Assembly: GCA_947253885.1 (NCBI GenBank)
Contig: CAMYAO010000003.1
Span: 70,185-134,184 of the forward strand
DNA: 64,000 nt
From: an uncultured Clostridium sp.
Lineage (GTDB): Bacteria > Bacillota > Clostridia > Lachnospirales > Lachnospiraceae
Direction: 5' to 3'
Positions 16,361 to 23,982 of this stretch are shown in pieces. The notes under the pieces were generated by a model. The model was not told the DNA's origin. It saw only the letters and a list, made by a program, of their open reading frames with translations, and did no database searches. Position 1 is the first letter of the stretch; the number at the start of each line of letters is the position of its first letter. The position numbers and the translations under genes are program-made.

Positions 16361-16392
16361 AAAACAGGACATGCCAACACATGTTCTGTTTT
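16361..16392. terminator. Bidirectional terminator between the methyltransferase and the surface-protein remnant
   Basis: AAAACAGGACATG (16361-16373) pairs with CATGTTCTGTTTT (16380-16392) over 13 bp with one G-T pair and a 6-base loop. A and T runs flank both sides, so it can end transcription from the methyltransferase (plus) and from the converging surface gene (minus). Confidence 0.75.
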
Positions 16393-16424
16393 AAATTTCT
16401 ATCTGATCTCTCGATATTCACTTT

Positions 16425-16823
16425 TTATCTGCGGCTTCTCTTTAAAATCAGAGTAAATAGTCCGACCAAAGCCAGTAGACTCATTGCCAGATATAACCCG
16501 ATTTTTGCCATATCTCCGGTTTTCGGAGTCCCCGGTTGATTCGGTTTTACAGGAGGCCTTGGTGTCTCCTTTGTATTTGTGATCACAAATCCGTTTTTCA
16601 CATCTCCCGTTATTGTGATATCATAACCGGAAATTGCCTCCTCTTTGACTGTATAAGTAATCTCTTTTCCGTCTTTGTACTGATCCAGATCTTTAAATGT
16701 ATATTGCCAGTGGTTTGCCTTGGAAAGCTTCACACTTTCTATCTTCTTTCCGTCTGCATATAAGTGAACCGTCACGTGATCTTTCTTTGTTCCGACCCAC
16801 TTCTTGTTTACCGGTACGGACAC
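16425..16823 (-). pseudogene. Cna-B / sortase-anchored surface protein, C-terminal fragment
   Basis: Third and last piece of a broken surface protein. It encodes one Cna-B repeat (VNKKWVGTKKDHVTVHLYAD to SGYDITITGDVKNGFVITN), a proline-rich spacer, a sortase-type signal GTPKTGD, a hydrophobic segment (IGLYLAMSLLALVGLFTLIL) and a KRSRR tail. The sorting motif is TPKTG rather than LPxTG. It continues the previous fragment through a one-base frame change at the C-run 16890-16892: restoring one base there gives VKGYTGGISETAKDGFTITN. Confidence 0.75.
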
Positions 16824-17557
16824 CTTTCCGGTAATCGTATTGGTGATCGTAAAGCCGTCTTTTGCAGTTTCGCTGATTCCACCGGTATACCCTTTACAGA
16901 TACCTCTGAAACAGTGTATACAATCTCGTGACCGTCTGTTCCGTCATATTTCAAAATATCCTTAAATTCACCTTTCCACTGAGAAGCAGAATTTAATGTA
17001 ATTGACTTACCGGTATCTTTGTTGTCCGCCAGTAAATTGACTGTTACGGAATCTGCCGCTTTTCCAACCCTTTTTTTGGTGACCGGGATACGGATTTTTT
17101 CTATATTTTTATTAGTAACGAGATAGCCGTCTTTCTGAGAACCTGTTACATTGCTCTCATAATCGGACAGTGTATCTTCTTTTACCGTATACTTATTCTC
17201 GTTTCCGTCTTTATTAAATTTTCTTAAGTTGTCAAATTTGCCTTTCCAGATGTTTGTCTTGTCTAATACTACACTCTTGCCGGTATCCTTATTATCTGCA
17301 TACAAATGGATTTTAACAGAATCCGCTTCTTTCCCGATCCATTTTTTTACAGATACAGATGTTTTAATAGGTTTATCGGTAATAGTCTTAATCACGGCAT
17401 TTCCATCCGATACAGAAACCGTTATCTCTTCTGAATTCAATTCATAGCCACGCGGTGCGGTTATTTCCTTTATTTTATAATCGCCTGCTACCAGTTTCTC
17501 AGAAACAGCCTCTCCGTTGCTGTCTGTTTTGATTGTGTAGGTCTTACCGTCTGACAC
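16808..17557 (-). pseudogene. Cna-B surface protein, middle fragment
   Basis: Second piece of the broken surface protein. It holds the end of a SpaA-like domain (SEKLVAGDYKIKEITAPRGY) and two Cna-B repeats starting VSVKKWIGKEADSVKIHLYA and VTKKRVGKAADSVTVNLLAD, which form stiff beta-sandwich stalks, often with isopeptide bonds. The first in-frame codon is not a true start: the frame reads back through KLANAEFKLTRVSDGK to the A-run (T-run 17589-17593 on the plus strand), where one extra base separates it from the upstream fragment. The last 30 residues are out-of-frame sequence. Confidence 0.75.
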
Positions 17558-17567
17558 TCTTGTAAGT

Positions 17568-18593
17568 TTAAACTCGGCATTGGCAAGCTTTTTCCTGATT
17601 TTCAGAATCTACCTTGATAATCTTAATCTTATTTGTCAGATCACCTGCACCGCTCCCTCCGGAACTGGAGGATTGATGTACTGCCTCATAGTTCTTGGTA
17701 ACTTCTATAGAAGTCAACAACATAATATTTTTCAATCTGGTTCCCGGTGTGTAAGTAGTTCTGTAATTAAATTGATACTGATCGCCACTTAAATCTCCCA
17801 TTTTCAGAGTAAAAGTTTTTCCATCCGGAGAAATTACAAGCTTATTAGTCAGATCAACTGTTTCCACAACTTGAGTTATATTTCCTTTGGCATCAAATTT
17901 AATCTTTTGTATACTAAAGGTATCTTTTAAAAATGTCTCCCCGGAATCACCCAACGTATCTGTAATCACTACGTTATGCAGTGTCGACCCCATATGATTA
18001 ATACGTCCGCTCCAAACTGCTCCATTCCGCTTATTCTCGTCTCCGGATCCCCACTTAAGCAATGTTTCATTTTTAAGATCTTTTGGACCGATTACATTAG
18101 TAGTTGTTGTTAGAACCTGTCCGCTTATAGTTATGGAGAATAAATTTTGCTGATCCAGCTTTATTTTTGTCCGATCAAAACGAGCTGCCAGAAATATATT
18201 TCCCTTTACATTATATTTATTCTCTACATAATCGGTGAAGATAACTTTTACCGTCCCTCCTCCGTTTTCATTCGGAGTGACGTGTGCCTTTGCGATAACC
18301 GTATGACCGTCCAGTGCATAGAGATCAAAGTCTACAGCCGATGATTTGCTTGGAAATTTCATTTTGTCCGGCAGGGTTATGTTAAAATAATCTCCCTTAT
18401 GAAGTTCTGTTCCATTTCCGCTTGCATCCCAATCCATACTTAAATAAAATGAGTCTGTATAGAATATTTTGTCCGTCTCTTCTTTTTGCCAACTTAGAAG
18501 TTTAAAGTTTGTAACTTTTACACCAACTTCTTTTTCTGCTCTCTCTGCATGTGCAAAAGTTCCCATTCCCTGAAAAATCATACTGAAGATCAT
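17568..18593 (-). pseudogene. Collagen-binding-like surface protein, 5'-truncated N-terminal fragment
   Basis: First piece of the broken surface protein, 341 residues. The region after residue 20 (VKVTNFKLLSWQKEETDKIF, later NHMGSTLHNVVITDTLGDSG) resembles the paired Ig-like adhesion domains of collagen-binding MSCRAMM proteins. The N-terminus MIFSMIFQGMGTFAHA looks like the second half of a signal peptide; an in-frame stop lies two codons upstream, and the corA terminator ends only about 40 bases away, so the charged signal start and promoter are missing. It ends in a frameshift at 17589-17593. Confidence 0.7.
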
Positions 18594-18631
18594 CAGTCAC
18601 ATATCCGGTCATATATACCTTTTTATAAAAC

Positions 18632-18687
18632 AAAAAACCTGAAATTTCCTTACCACTCACAACACAGTAAAGAAATCTCAGGTCTTT
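18632..18687 (-). terminator. Terminator of the CorA-type gene
   Basis: On the minus strand ACCTGAGATTTC and GAAATTTCAGGT (18637-18648 with 18672-18683) form a 12-bp stem with one mismatch, extended by a partial CTTAC/GTAA stem, and are followed by a six-base T-run. It ends transcription from the CorA-type gene directly before the truncated surface gene. Confidence 0.8.
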
Positions 18688-18696
18688 TCATACCAT

Positions 18697-19548
18697 CTAC
18701 TTTTTTCTTAATATATAAAGAACTAAAATACAAACAACCAATGTGCCGATTGTAATCCAAGCGAATCCGAAAAAGTTTTTTGTCAACGGAATATTCACGT
18801 TCATACCGAAAAAACCGGAAATAATAGTCGGTCTCGCCATTACCAGAGTAATGGAAGTCAGATACTTCATGACATTGTTCAATCGATTGTTGATCAGAGA
18901 GGATAACATCTCCCTCGTTCCGTTTACGATATCTCGATAAATCGAAGTCATCTCAATCGCCTGCCGATTTTCTACAATCACATCATCCATCAGCTCGGTA
19001 TCCTCCGGAAACTGCTCCAATCGTTTATACCTTGATGAACGATCCAGTACTACACCATTTGCACGCAAAGAGGTGGCAAAGTATACCAGCGTGGATTCCA
19101 ATTCATGAAGATCTACCAGATCGTCGTCTTCTGTACGCTCTCCGACCCTCTCCTCTATCTCCGTTCTCTTTTTGTCAATAATTCGAAGGGTGGTCTGATA
19201 CATCACCGCCGCCCGAAACAGTATCTGATATACAAACCTCATCCTCTTTTTTGTGGAAAACTCTCTTACTCTGCGCTCCACAAAATGCTGTAAAATCGGT
19301 GTCTCCTCCGTACATATCGTAATAATCGCCGATTTTGCAAGAATAATACCCAAAGGAATGGTCGTATATGTCTTGGACTCATGACGAATCTCTGTTGTAA
19401 GAATATCCACCAAAATCAAAGTATATCCGTCTTCCAGATCGATACGGGAACTCTCTTCATCATCCAGTGCGGCACAGGCATCTGAAATATCTATATCATA
19501 ATGCAGCGATATTTCCTGTAGTTCCTCTACCGTGGGGTTTGTCAACAT
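18697..19548 (-). CDS. CorA family divalent-metal transporter
   Basis: A 283-residue membrane protein of the CorA family, which moves magnesium or cobalt/nickel as a pentamer. The cytoplasmic N-domain is followed by a long helical stretch, then two C-terminal membrane helices (about 225-245 and 260-280) joined by the signature GMN in SGFFGMNVNIPLTKN. The start MLTNPTVEELQEISLHYDID begins inside the usual N-domain, so the product lacks about 20 residues seen in many relatives; an in-frame stop lies just upstream, and a GGTGGG site supports this ATG. Confidence 0.85.
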   Translation of the reverse strand: MLTNPTVEELQEISLHYDIDISDACAALDDEESSRIDLEDGYTLILVDILTTEIRHESKTYTTIPLGIILAKSAIITICTEETPILQHFVERRVREFSTKKRMRFVYQILFRAAVMYQTTLRIIDKKRTEIEERVGERTEDDDLVDLHELESTLVYFATSLRANGVVLDRSSRYKRLEQFPEDTELMDDVIVENRQAIEMTSIYRDIVNGTREMLSSLINNRLNNVMKYLTSITLVMARPTIISGFFGMNVNIPLTKNFFGFAWITIGTLVVCILVLYILRKK

Positions 19549-19717
19549 CCGTCTTCACCCACCTTTCTTGCATTACAGTTTATTATGGCAAGAATGGTCT
19601 ACCATAAAAACCCTATTATAAAAAAGAAATGGGAAATCTGATACCCGTTTTTCTTCCATTTTTACATTAATACCAGATACCGCTGTCCGCCGACTATTCA
19701 AAATCGCTATCCGGCAT

Positions 19718-19817
19718 AAAAATTCAAACTGTTATAAAGAATATTTCATCATTTTCGTACCACAACTTTTAGTTGTACCCTCCCAAAAATTTGTTTATAC
19801 TAACTGTTTGAATTTTT
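19718..19817 (+). repeat. 12-bp inverted repeat flanking the upstream ALDH promoter
   Basis: AAAAATTCAAAC (19718-19729) is perfectly inverted as GTTTGAATTTTT (19806-19817), 76 bases apart. The first promoter of the aldehyde dehydrogenase gene lies between the arms, with a smaller ACAACT TTT AGTTGT hairpin in its -35 region. The arrangement suggests a looping operator or RNA structure. Confidence 0.6.
19773..19801 (+). promoter_or_regulatory. Upstream promoter P1 of the aldehyde dehydrogenase gene
   Basis: TTGTAC at 19773-19778 and TATACT at 19796-19801 with a 17-base spacer make a good sigma-A promoter about 125 bases before the coding sequence. The -35 overlaps the small inverted repeat ACAACTTTTAGTTGT. 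Confidence 0.6.
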
Positions 19818-19829
19818 GCTTAATTTCTA

Positions 19830-19858
19830 TTGAAAGCAATAATTGTGTTGTATATAAT
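19830..19858 (+). promoter_or_regulatory. Downstream promoter P2 of the aldehyde dehydrogenase gene
   Basis: TTGAAA at 19830-19835 and a consensus TATAAT at 19853-19858 are separated by exactly 17 bases, a near-perfect sigma-A promoter. The start point would be near 19865, leaving a leader of about 70 bases. Confidence 0.75.
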
Positions 19859-19933
19859 GCAATCAAACAGAAATTTTTAGACGCAGTAATTCATAAAACT
19901 GCCAGGAAATAGAATTAAGAAAGGTGGTATTTT

Positions 19934-21424
19934 ATGTTACCAAAACACAATTTACAATCACAATACGGTATCTTTATAAATGGGGAATTTCGTCCCGCTT
20001 CGGATGGAGCAACCTTCGAATCCTTTTGTCCAGCAACCAATGAAAAGTTGGCAGATTGTGCCGAAGCGACCAAACAGGATGTAGATGATGCGGTTAATGC
20101 GGCCTGGACAGCATTTGCAACGTTCAAAACAACCACTCCCGCTCAAAGAGCTAACATCTTGAATGCAATCGCAGATGTAATTGAAGAAAATGCGGAACAT
20201 TTTGCACTTGTAGAAACTCTGGATAATGGAAAGCCGATCCGTGAGACACGTGCCATTGATGTCAGACTGTCCATTGAACACTTCCGTTACTTCGCAGGTG
20301 CGATTCTTGCTGAAGAGGATTCCGCTAAAGTCATCAGTGAAGAAGTAATCAGTTTGGCTCTACGGGAACCGATCGGAGTAGTCGGACAAATCGTTCCCTG
20401 GAACTTTCCGTTCCTGATGGCTGCCTGGAAACTGGCTCCTGTAATTGCGGCAGGTTGTTGCACCGTTATTAAACCATCCAGCTCCACCTCCTTAAGTATT
20501 TTAGAGTTTGCAAGGCTTACAAAGGATGTCATTCCGGCAGGTGTTGTAAATGTAATTACAGGTGCCGGATCCAAATCTGGACAGTATATCCTGGATCATA
20601 AAGGATTCCGCAAACTTGCTTTTACCGGGTCTACAGAAGTAGGATTAGACGTGGCAAAAGCTGCAGCAGAAAAATTAATCCCTGCTACATTGGAACTCGG
20701 CGGAAAATCTGCAAACATCTTTTTCCCTGACTGTAATTGGGAAAAAGCTATGGACGGTGTTCAGCTCGGTATCCTGTTCAATCAGGGACAAGTTTGCTGT
20801 GCAGGCTCTCGAATCTTTGTTCATGAAGATATTTATGACAAATTTGTGGAAGAAGCTGTTAAACGATTCAACAATGTTAAAATCGGTCTTCCTTGGGAAG
20901 AAGATACACAACTCGGTGCCGTAATTTACAAACGTCAATTGGAAAAAGTATTAAACTATATTGATATTGCAAAAGAACAGGGCGCTACCATTGCATGCGG
21001 CGGTGAGGCCTATGCGGAAGGTGACTGCAAAAACGGATTCTTTATGAAGCCGACTCTTATTACAGGTGTTACCAATGATATGAGAGTGGCTTGTGAAGAA
21101 ATTTTCGGACCGGTCGGTGTTGTTATCAAATTCAAGGATGAAAACGAGGTAATCCGTCTGGCAAATGAATCCGAATACGGTCTCGGCGGCGGTGTTTGGA
21201 CACAGGATATTAACCGTGCACTTCGCGTATCTCGTGCAATCGAAACCGGTCGTGTATGGGTCAACACTTATAATGCAATTCCGGAAGGTGCTCCATTCGG
21301 CGGTTACAAAAAATCCGGTATCGGACGTGAAACTCATAAAGTCATGATTGAACATTACTCACAGACAAAAAATATCATGATCAATATCTCCGACAACCCA
21401 TCCGGATTTTATCCGAATAAATAG
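19934..21424 (+). CDS. NAD(P)-dependent aldehyde dehydrogenase
   Basis: A 496-residue cytosolic aldehyde dehydrogenase that oxidises an aldehyde to the acid. It has full family length and all key elements: the cofactor-binding PWNFP (155-159), E254 in the general-base motif LELGGKSAN, and catalytic C288 in NQGQVCCAGSR, followed by EEIFGPV and PFGGYKKSGIGRE near the end. It resembles the AldA/betaine-aldehyde-type subgroup, but the true substrate cannot be read from sequence. It is a single-gene unit with two promoters and a strong terminator; AAAGGTGG precedes the ATG. Confidence 0.92.
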   Translation: MLPKHNLQSQYGIFINGEFRPASDGATFESFCPATNEKLADCAEATKQDVDDAVNAAWTAFATFKTTTPAQRANILNAIADVIEENAEHFALVETLDNGKPIRETRAIDVRLSIEHFRYFAGAILAEEDSAKVISEEVISLALREPIGVVGQIVPWNFPFLMAAWKLAPVIAAGCCTVIKPSSSTSLSILEFARLTKDVIPAGVVNVITGAGSKSGQYILDHKGFRKLAFTGSTEVGLDVAKAAAEKLIPATLELGGKSANIFFPDCNWEKAMDGVQLGILFNQGQVCCAGSRIFVHEDIYDKFVEEAVKRFNNVKIGLPWEEDTQLGAVIYKRQLEKVLNYIDIAKEQGATIACGGEAYAEGDCKNGFFMKPTLITGVTNDMRVACEEIFGPVGVVIKFKDENEVIRLANESEYGLGGGVWTQDINRALRVSRAIETGRVWVNTYNAIPEGAPFGGYKKSGIGRETHKVMIEHYSQTKNIMINISDNPSGFYPNK

Positions 21425-21462
21425 AATTATCCCTACTGACATTTAGACATCTTAACTCAAAA

Positions 21463-21501
21463 AACTCCACCTGTTTCCCTTTCAGAGAAACAGGTGGAGT
21501 T
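21463..21501. terminator. Bidirectional terminator after the aldehyde dehydrogenase gene
   Basis: AACTCCACCTGTTTC (21463-21477) pairs perfectly over 15 bp with GAAACAGGTGGAGTT (21487-21501), with an A-run before and a T-rich run after. It serves the aldehyde dehydrogenase (plus) and the converging PTS operon (minus). Confidence 0.88.
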
Positions 21502-21508
21502 GCTTTAT

Positions 21509-21877
21509 TTACATTAAAGTTTCTACTATGCTGGAAAAACCGAACATTTTTGCTACACGATGAATTCCGTCTTTTATCTCATCCCTGCTGTAATCCGATG
21601 CCTCCAACTGGTCATCATCCCAACCGTTGATTTGATCGTAAAACCAAAGCCCTAATTTAAGATTCGACCTATCTTCCGGTTTTAAGATCTCAAACAGATA
21701 ATTTTCAGCATCATTTATATTCCCCTGTGCCAATAATCCCAGAATATAATCATAAGATGCTCTTGATTTTGCCTGTTTATCCGCATCTGAAATGGAATCT
21801 TTTCCTGGAAACGCCATACGTCCTACCGTTTTAATAATTCCGTCAACATTTTCCATCGCATAATCTTTTTTTACCAT
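21509..21877 (-). CDS. DUF6483-like protein at the end of the PTS operon
   Basis: A 122-residue acidic, mostly helical protein that resembles the DUF6483 family, of unknown function. Recognisable parts are MVKKDYAMENVDGIIKTVGR and ASYDYILGLLAQGNINDAEN, the latter resembling a TPR-like helix pair. It starts seven bases inside the ptsI end, so it is translated with Enzyme I. The tight coupling suggests a link to sugar uptake, but that is inference. Confidence 0.6.
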   Translation of the reverse strand: MVKKDYAMENVDGIIKTVGRMAFPGKDSISDADKQAKSRASYDYILGLLAQGNINDAENYLFEILKPEDRSNLKLGLWFYDQINGWDDDQLEASDYSRDEIKDGIHRVAKMFGFSSIVETLM

Positions 21878-23568
21878 AACAGAGTCTCTACCTCCTCGAG
21901 CGTTGCCGCGTTCAGCACCTTTTCTGCCAGTTTCTTTGCTTCCTCTATGTGAATATCACGAATCTTTGCTCTCGTAGAAAGAATTGCCTCTGTTCCTACG
22001 CTGAACTCATCCAGTCCCCAACTCATCAACAGAGGGATCATTTTCGGATCTGCCGCCGCTTCTCCACACATACCGACTGCGATACCGGCATCTTTTGCCG
22101 CTTTGATTACAGCTGCAATCGCACGAAGAACAGCCGGATAATAGGTTGAATACAAATCCTTTACCTGTGCATTTCCACGATCTGCCGCCATGGTATACTG
22201 CACCAAATCATTGGTTCCGATACTGAAAAAATCGGCTTCTCTTGCCAGCAGATCTGCAATCAGAACAGATGCGGACGTCTCAATCATAATTCCAACTTTA
22301 ATATCCGGATCAAATAATATCTGCTGTTCCTCAAGCTCTTTTTTCAGCTCTGCAACCATAGATTTTACCTCACGGATTTCTTCTACACGGGTTACCATCG
22401 GAACCATAATCTGAATATTTTTGTATTCCGCACTTGCCCGTAGCAATGCCCGCAGTTGCACCCTGTATAGTTCCGGATTTTTTAAGCAATAACGAATTGC
22501 ACGATATCCCAGAAACGGATTTTCTTCTTTCGGAAGATTCATGTATGGAATTTCCTTATCTCCGCCCACATCTAAGGTTCGGATAATAATCTCTTTTCCC
22601 GACATTGCGGCGGATGCTTTCCGATAAGCTTCATACTGCTCTTCTTCTGTCGGTGCCTGCGTATGATCCATAAACAAAAACTCCGTACGGAACAGTCCGA
22701 CCCCTTCTGCTGTCCGTTCTGCCGCTTCTGAAGCATCTTCCGGATTTGCGATATTGGCATAAATCTGATAGCGGTTTCCGTCCGCATCCAGAGTTTCTTT
22801 TCCTCGAAAGGCAGTCAATGTCTCCAGATACGCTTTCCATTCTTTTTGCTTTTCTTTCCACATTGAAAGGTCTTCGCCGTCCGGTTCCAACTCTATCACA
22901 CCGTCGTTTCCATCTAATGCCGCTACAGAAGCTTCTTTTAAGCGTTCGCATGCATCTTCTACACTGAATATTGCAGGGATTTCCATCTTTCTTGCTAAAA
23001 TCGCAGAATGCGAAGTATATCCTCCGACTTCTGTTACAACTCCCGCTACCATTTCTTTATTGATACCGACTGCCATAGAAGGAGTAAAATCCTCTGCTAC
23101 TATAATCGTGGATTCAGACAGATCATTTAAGGAAAGATCTTCTATTCCGAGTAAACGCTTTACCAGACGTTTCTGCATATCCAATACATCCGATGCCCGC
23201 TGCATCATCAGTTCATCACCCGAATCCCGGAACATCTGTGCAAAGAAATTGCTGACCTCTACCACTGCTGCTTCCGCCGGCTTTCCTCCGTCGATATTGG
23301 CATGAAGCTGCTCTTCAAAAAACGGATCGGATGCCATTTCCGCCTGACCTTCCAAAATACCGGCCTCTTCCTCTCCTACATGCTCTTTTACATATTCCGC
23401 CATTCGTCCGGTTGCAGACTTAAAATCTGCAAGTGCCTGATCCAGACGTTTTTTTTCCTGCTCCGCCGTTGAATAGACTACCTTCGAATAATCAGGGAGC
23501 TCATTGCTCACAATCAATACCTTTCCGATACCGATTCCCGAAGATACCGCCAAACCATTTAACATCAT
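21871..23568 (-). CDS. ptsI: PTS Enzyme I (PEP-protein phosphotransferase)
   Basis: Takes phosphate from PEP and passes it to HPr. The 565-residue product has family length, with the phosphorylated H187 in GGYTSHSAILARKMEIPAIF, the PEP-binding barrel motifs (GVGLFRTEFLFMDH, GTNDLVQYTMAADRGN) and the active cysteine in GMCGEAAADP. It follows ptsH, separated by a hairpin that may lower EI relative to HPr. Confidence 0.96.
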   Translation of the reverse strand: MMLNGLAVSSGIGIGKVLIVSNELPDYSKVVYSTAEQEKKRLDQALADFKSATGRMAEYVKEHVGEEEAGILEGQAEMASDPFFEEQLHANIDGGKPAEAAVVEVSNFFAQMFRDSGDELMMQRASDVLDMQKRLVKRLLGIEDLSLNDLSESTIIVAEDFTPSMAVGINKEMVAGVVTEVGGYTSHSAILARKMEIPAIFSVEDACERLKEASVAALDGNDGVIELEPDGEDLSMWKEKQKEWKAYLETLTAFRGKETLDADGNRYQIYANIANPEDASEAAERTAEGVGLFRTEFLFMDHTQAPTEEEQYEAYRKASAAMSGKEIIIRTLDVGGDKEIPYMNLPKEENPFLGYRAIRYCLKNPELYRVQLRALLRASAEYKNIQIMVPMVTRVEEIREVKSMVAELKKELEEQQILFDPDIKVGIMIETSASVLIADLLAREADFFSIGTNDLVQYTMAADRGNAQVKDLYSTYYPAVLRAIAAVIKAAKDAGIAVGMCGEAAADPKMIPLLMSWGLDEFSVGTEAILSTRAKIRDIHIEEAKKLAEKVLNAATLEEVETLLW

Positions 23569-23597
23569 TTACTGTCTCCTTTATTATAAGTAAAAGA

Positions 23598-23619
23598 AGG
23601 GACTGCATTTGCAGTCCCT
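23598..23619 (-). other. Hairpin between ptsH and ptsI
   Basis: AGGGACTGCA TT TGCAGTCCCT is a perfect 10-bp stem with a 2-base loop in the 61-base ptsH-ptsI gap. On the minus transcript it is followed by TCTTTTACTT, a broken T-run. It may act as a partial terminator or a 3' stabiliser so that HPr is made in excess over Enzyme I, as known from other PTS operons. Confidence 0.55.
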
Positions 23620-23629
23620 ACATAAGTAA

Positions 23630-23896
23630 TTATGCTTCGCCAAAACCAGCTTCTACCATTGCAACTGCTTCGGAAAGAGCAGCTTCTTCATCTGCTCCAT
23701 CGCATACAATTTCAATTTCATCACCACATTTAATAGCTGCTGCCATCAGATTCATAATGGATTTTGCATTAATTGTTTTTCCGTTTGCATGAATCGTGAC
23801 ATCACAGGAATGCTTTCCCATTGCTCCCACCAGCTCCTTTGCCGGACGCATATGCATTCCTTCTTTATTTACTAATGTAACTTTCTTTGAAACCAT
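23630..23896 (-). CDS. ptsH: HPr phosphocarrier protein
   Basis: The small PTS carrier between Enzyme I and the sugar-specific EII. I start it at the ATG 23894-23896, giving 88 residues (MVSKKVTLVNKEGMHMRPAK), because AAAGGAG lies before it; a longer frame adds 15 atypical residues. H15 in GMHMRPA is the PTS phosphorylation site, and S46 in KSIMNLM sits at the HPr kinase site used for catabolite control in Firmicutes. It has its own promoter upstream. Confidence 0.95.
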   Translation of the reverse strand: MVSKKVTLVNKEGMHMRPAKELVGAMGKHSCDVTIHANGKTINAKSIMNLMAAAIKCGDEIEIVCDGADEEAALSEAVAMVEAGFGEA

Positions 23897-23936
23897 ATTA
23901 TCTCCTTTATACTTCCATCTCTTTTCACTTGTCTTT

Positions 23937-23965
23937 ATCATACTCTATGAGCAAACTCAGGTCAA
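23937..23965 (-). promoter_or_regulatory. Internal promoter for ptsH-ptsI
   Basis: On the minus strand TTGACC (23960-23965) and TATGAT (23937-23942) are separated by exactly 17 bases, in the gap between fruA and ptsH. It would allow general PTS proteins to be made when the fructose genes are off. Confidence 0.65.
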
Positions 23966-23982
23966 TTTCTCTCTGCCGAAAA

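Noticed and set aside
16808..17593. Programmed ribosomal frameshifting in the Cna-B gene
   Set aside because: The first slip would have to be in the +1 direction at a plain A-run and the second in the opposite sense, with no stimulatory structure or Shine-Dalgarno-like element; ordinary indels explain both better.
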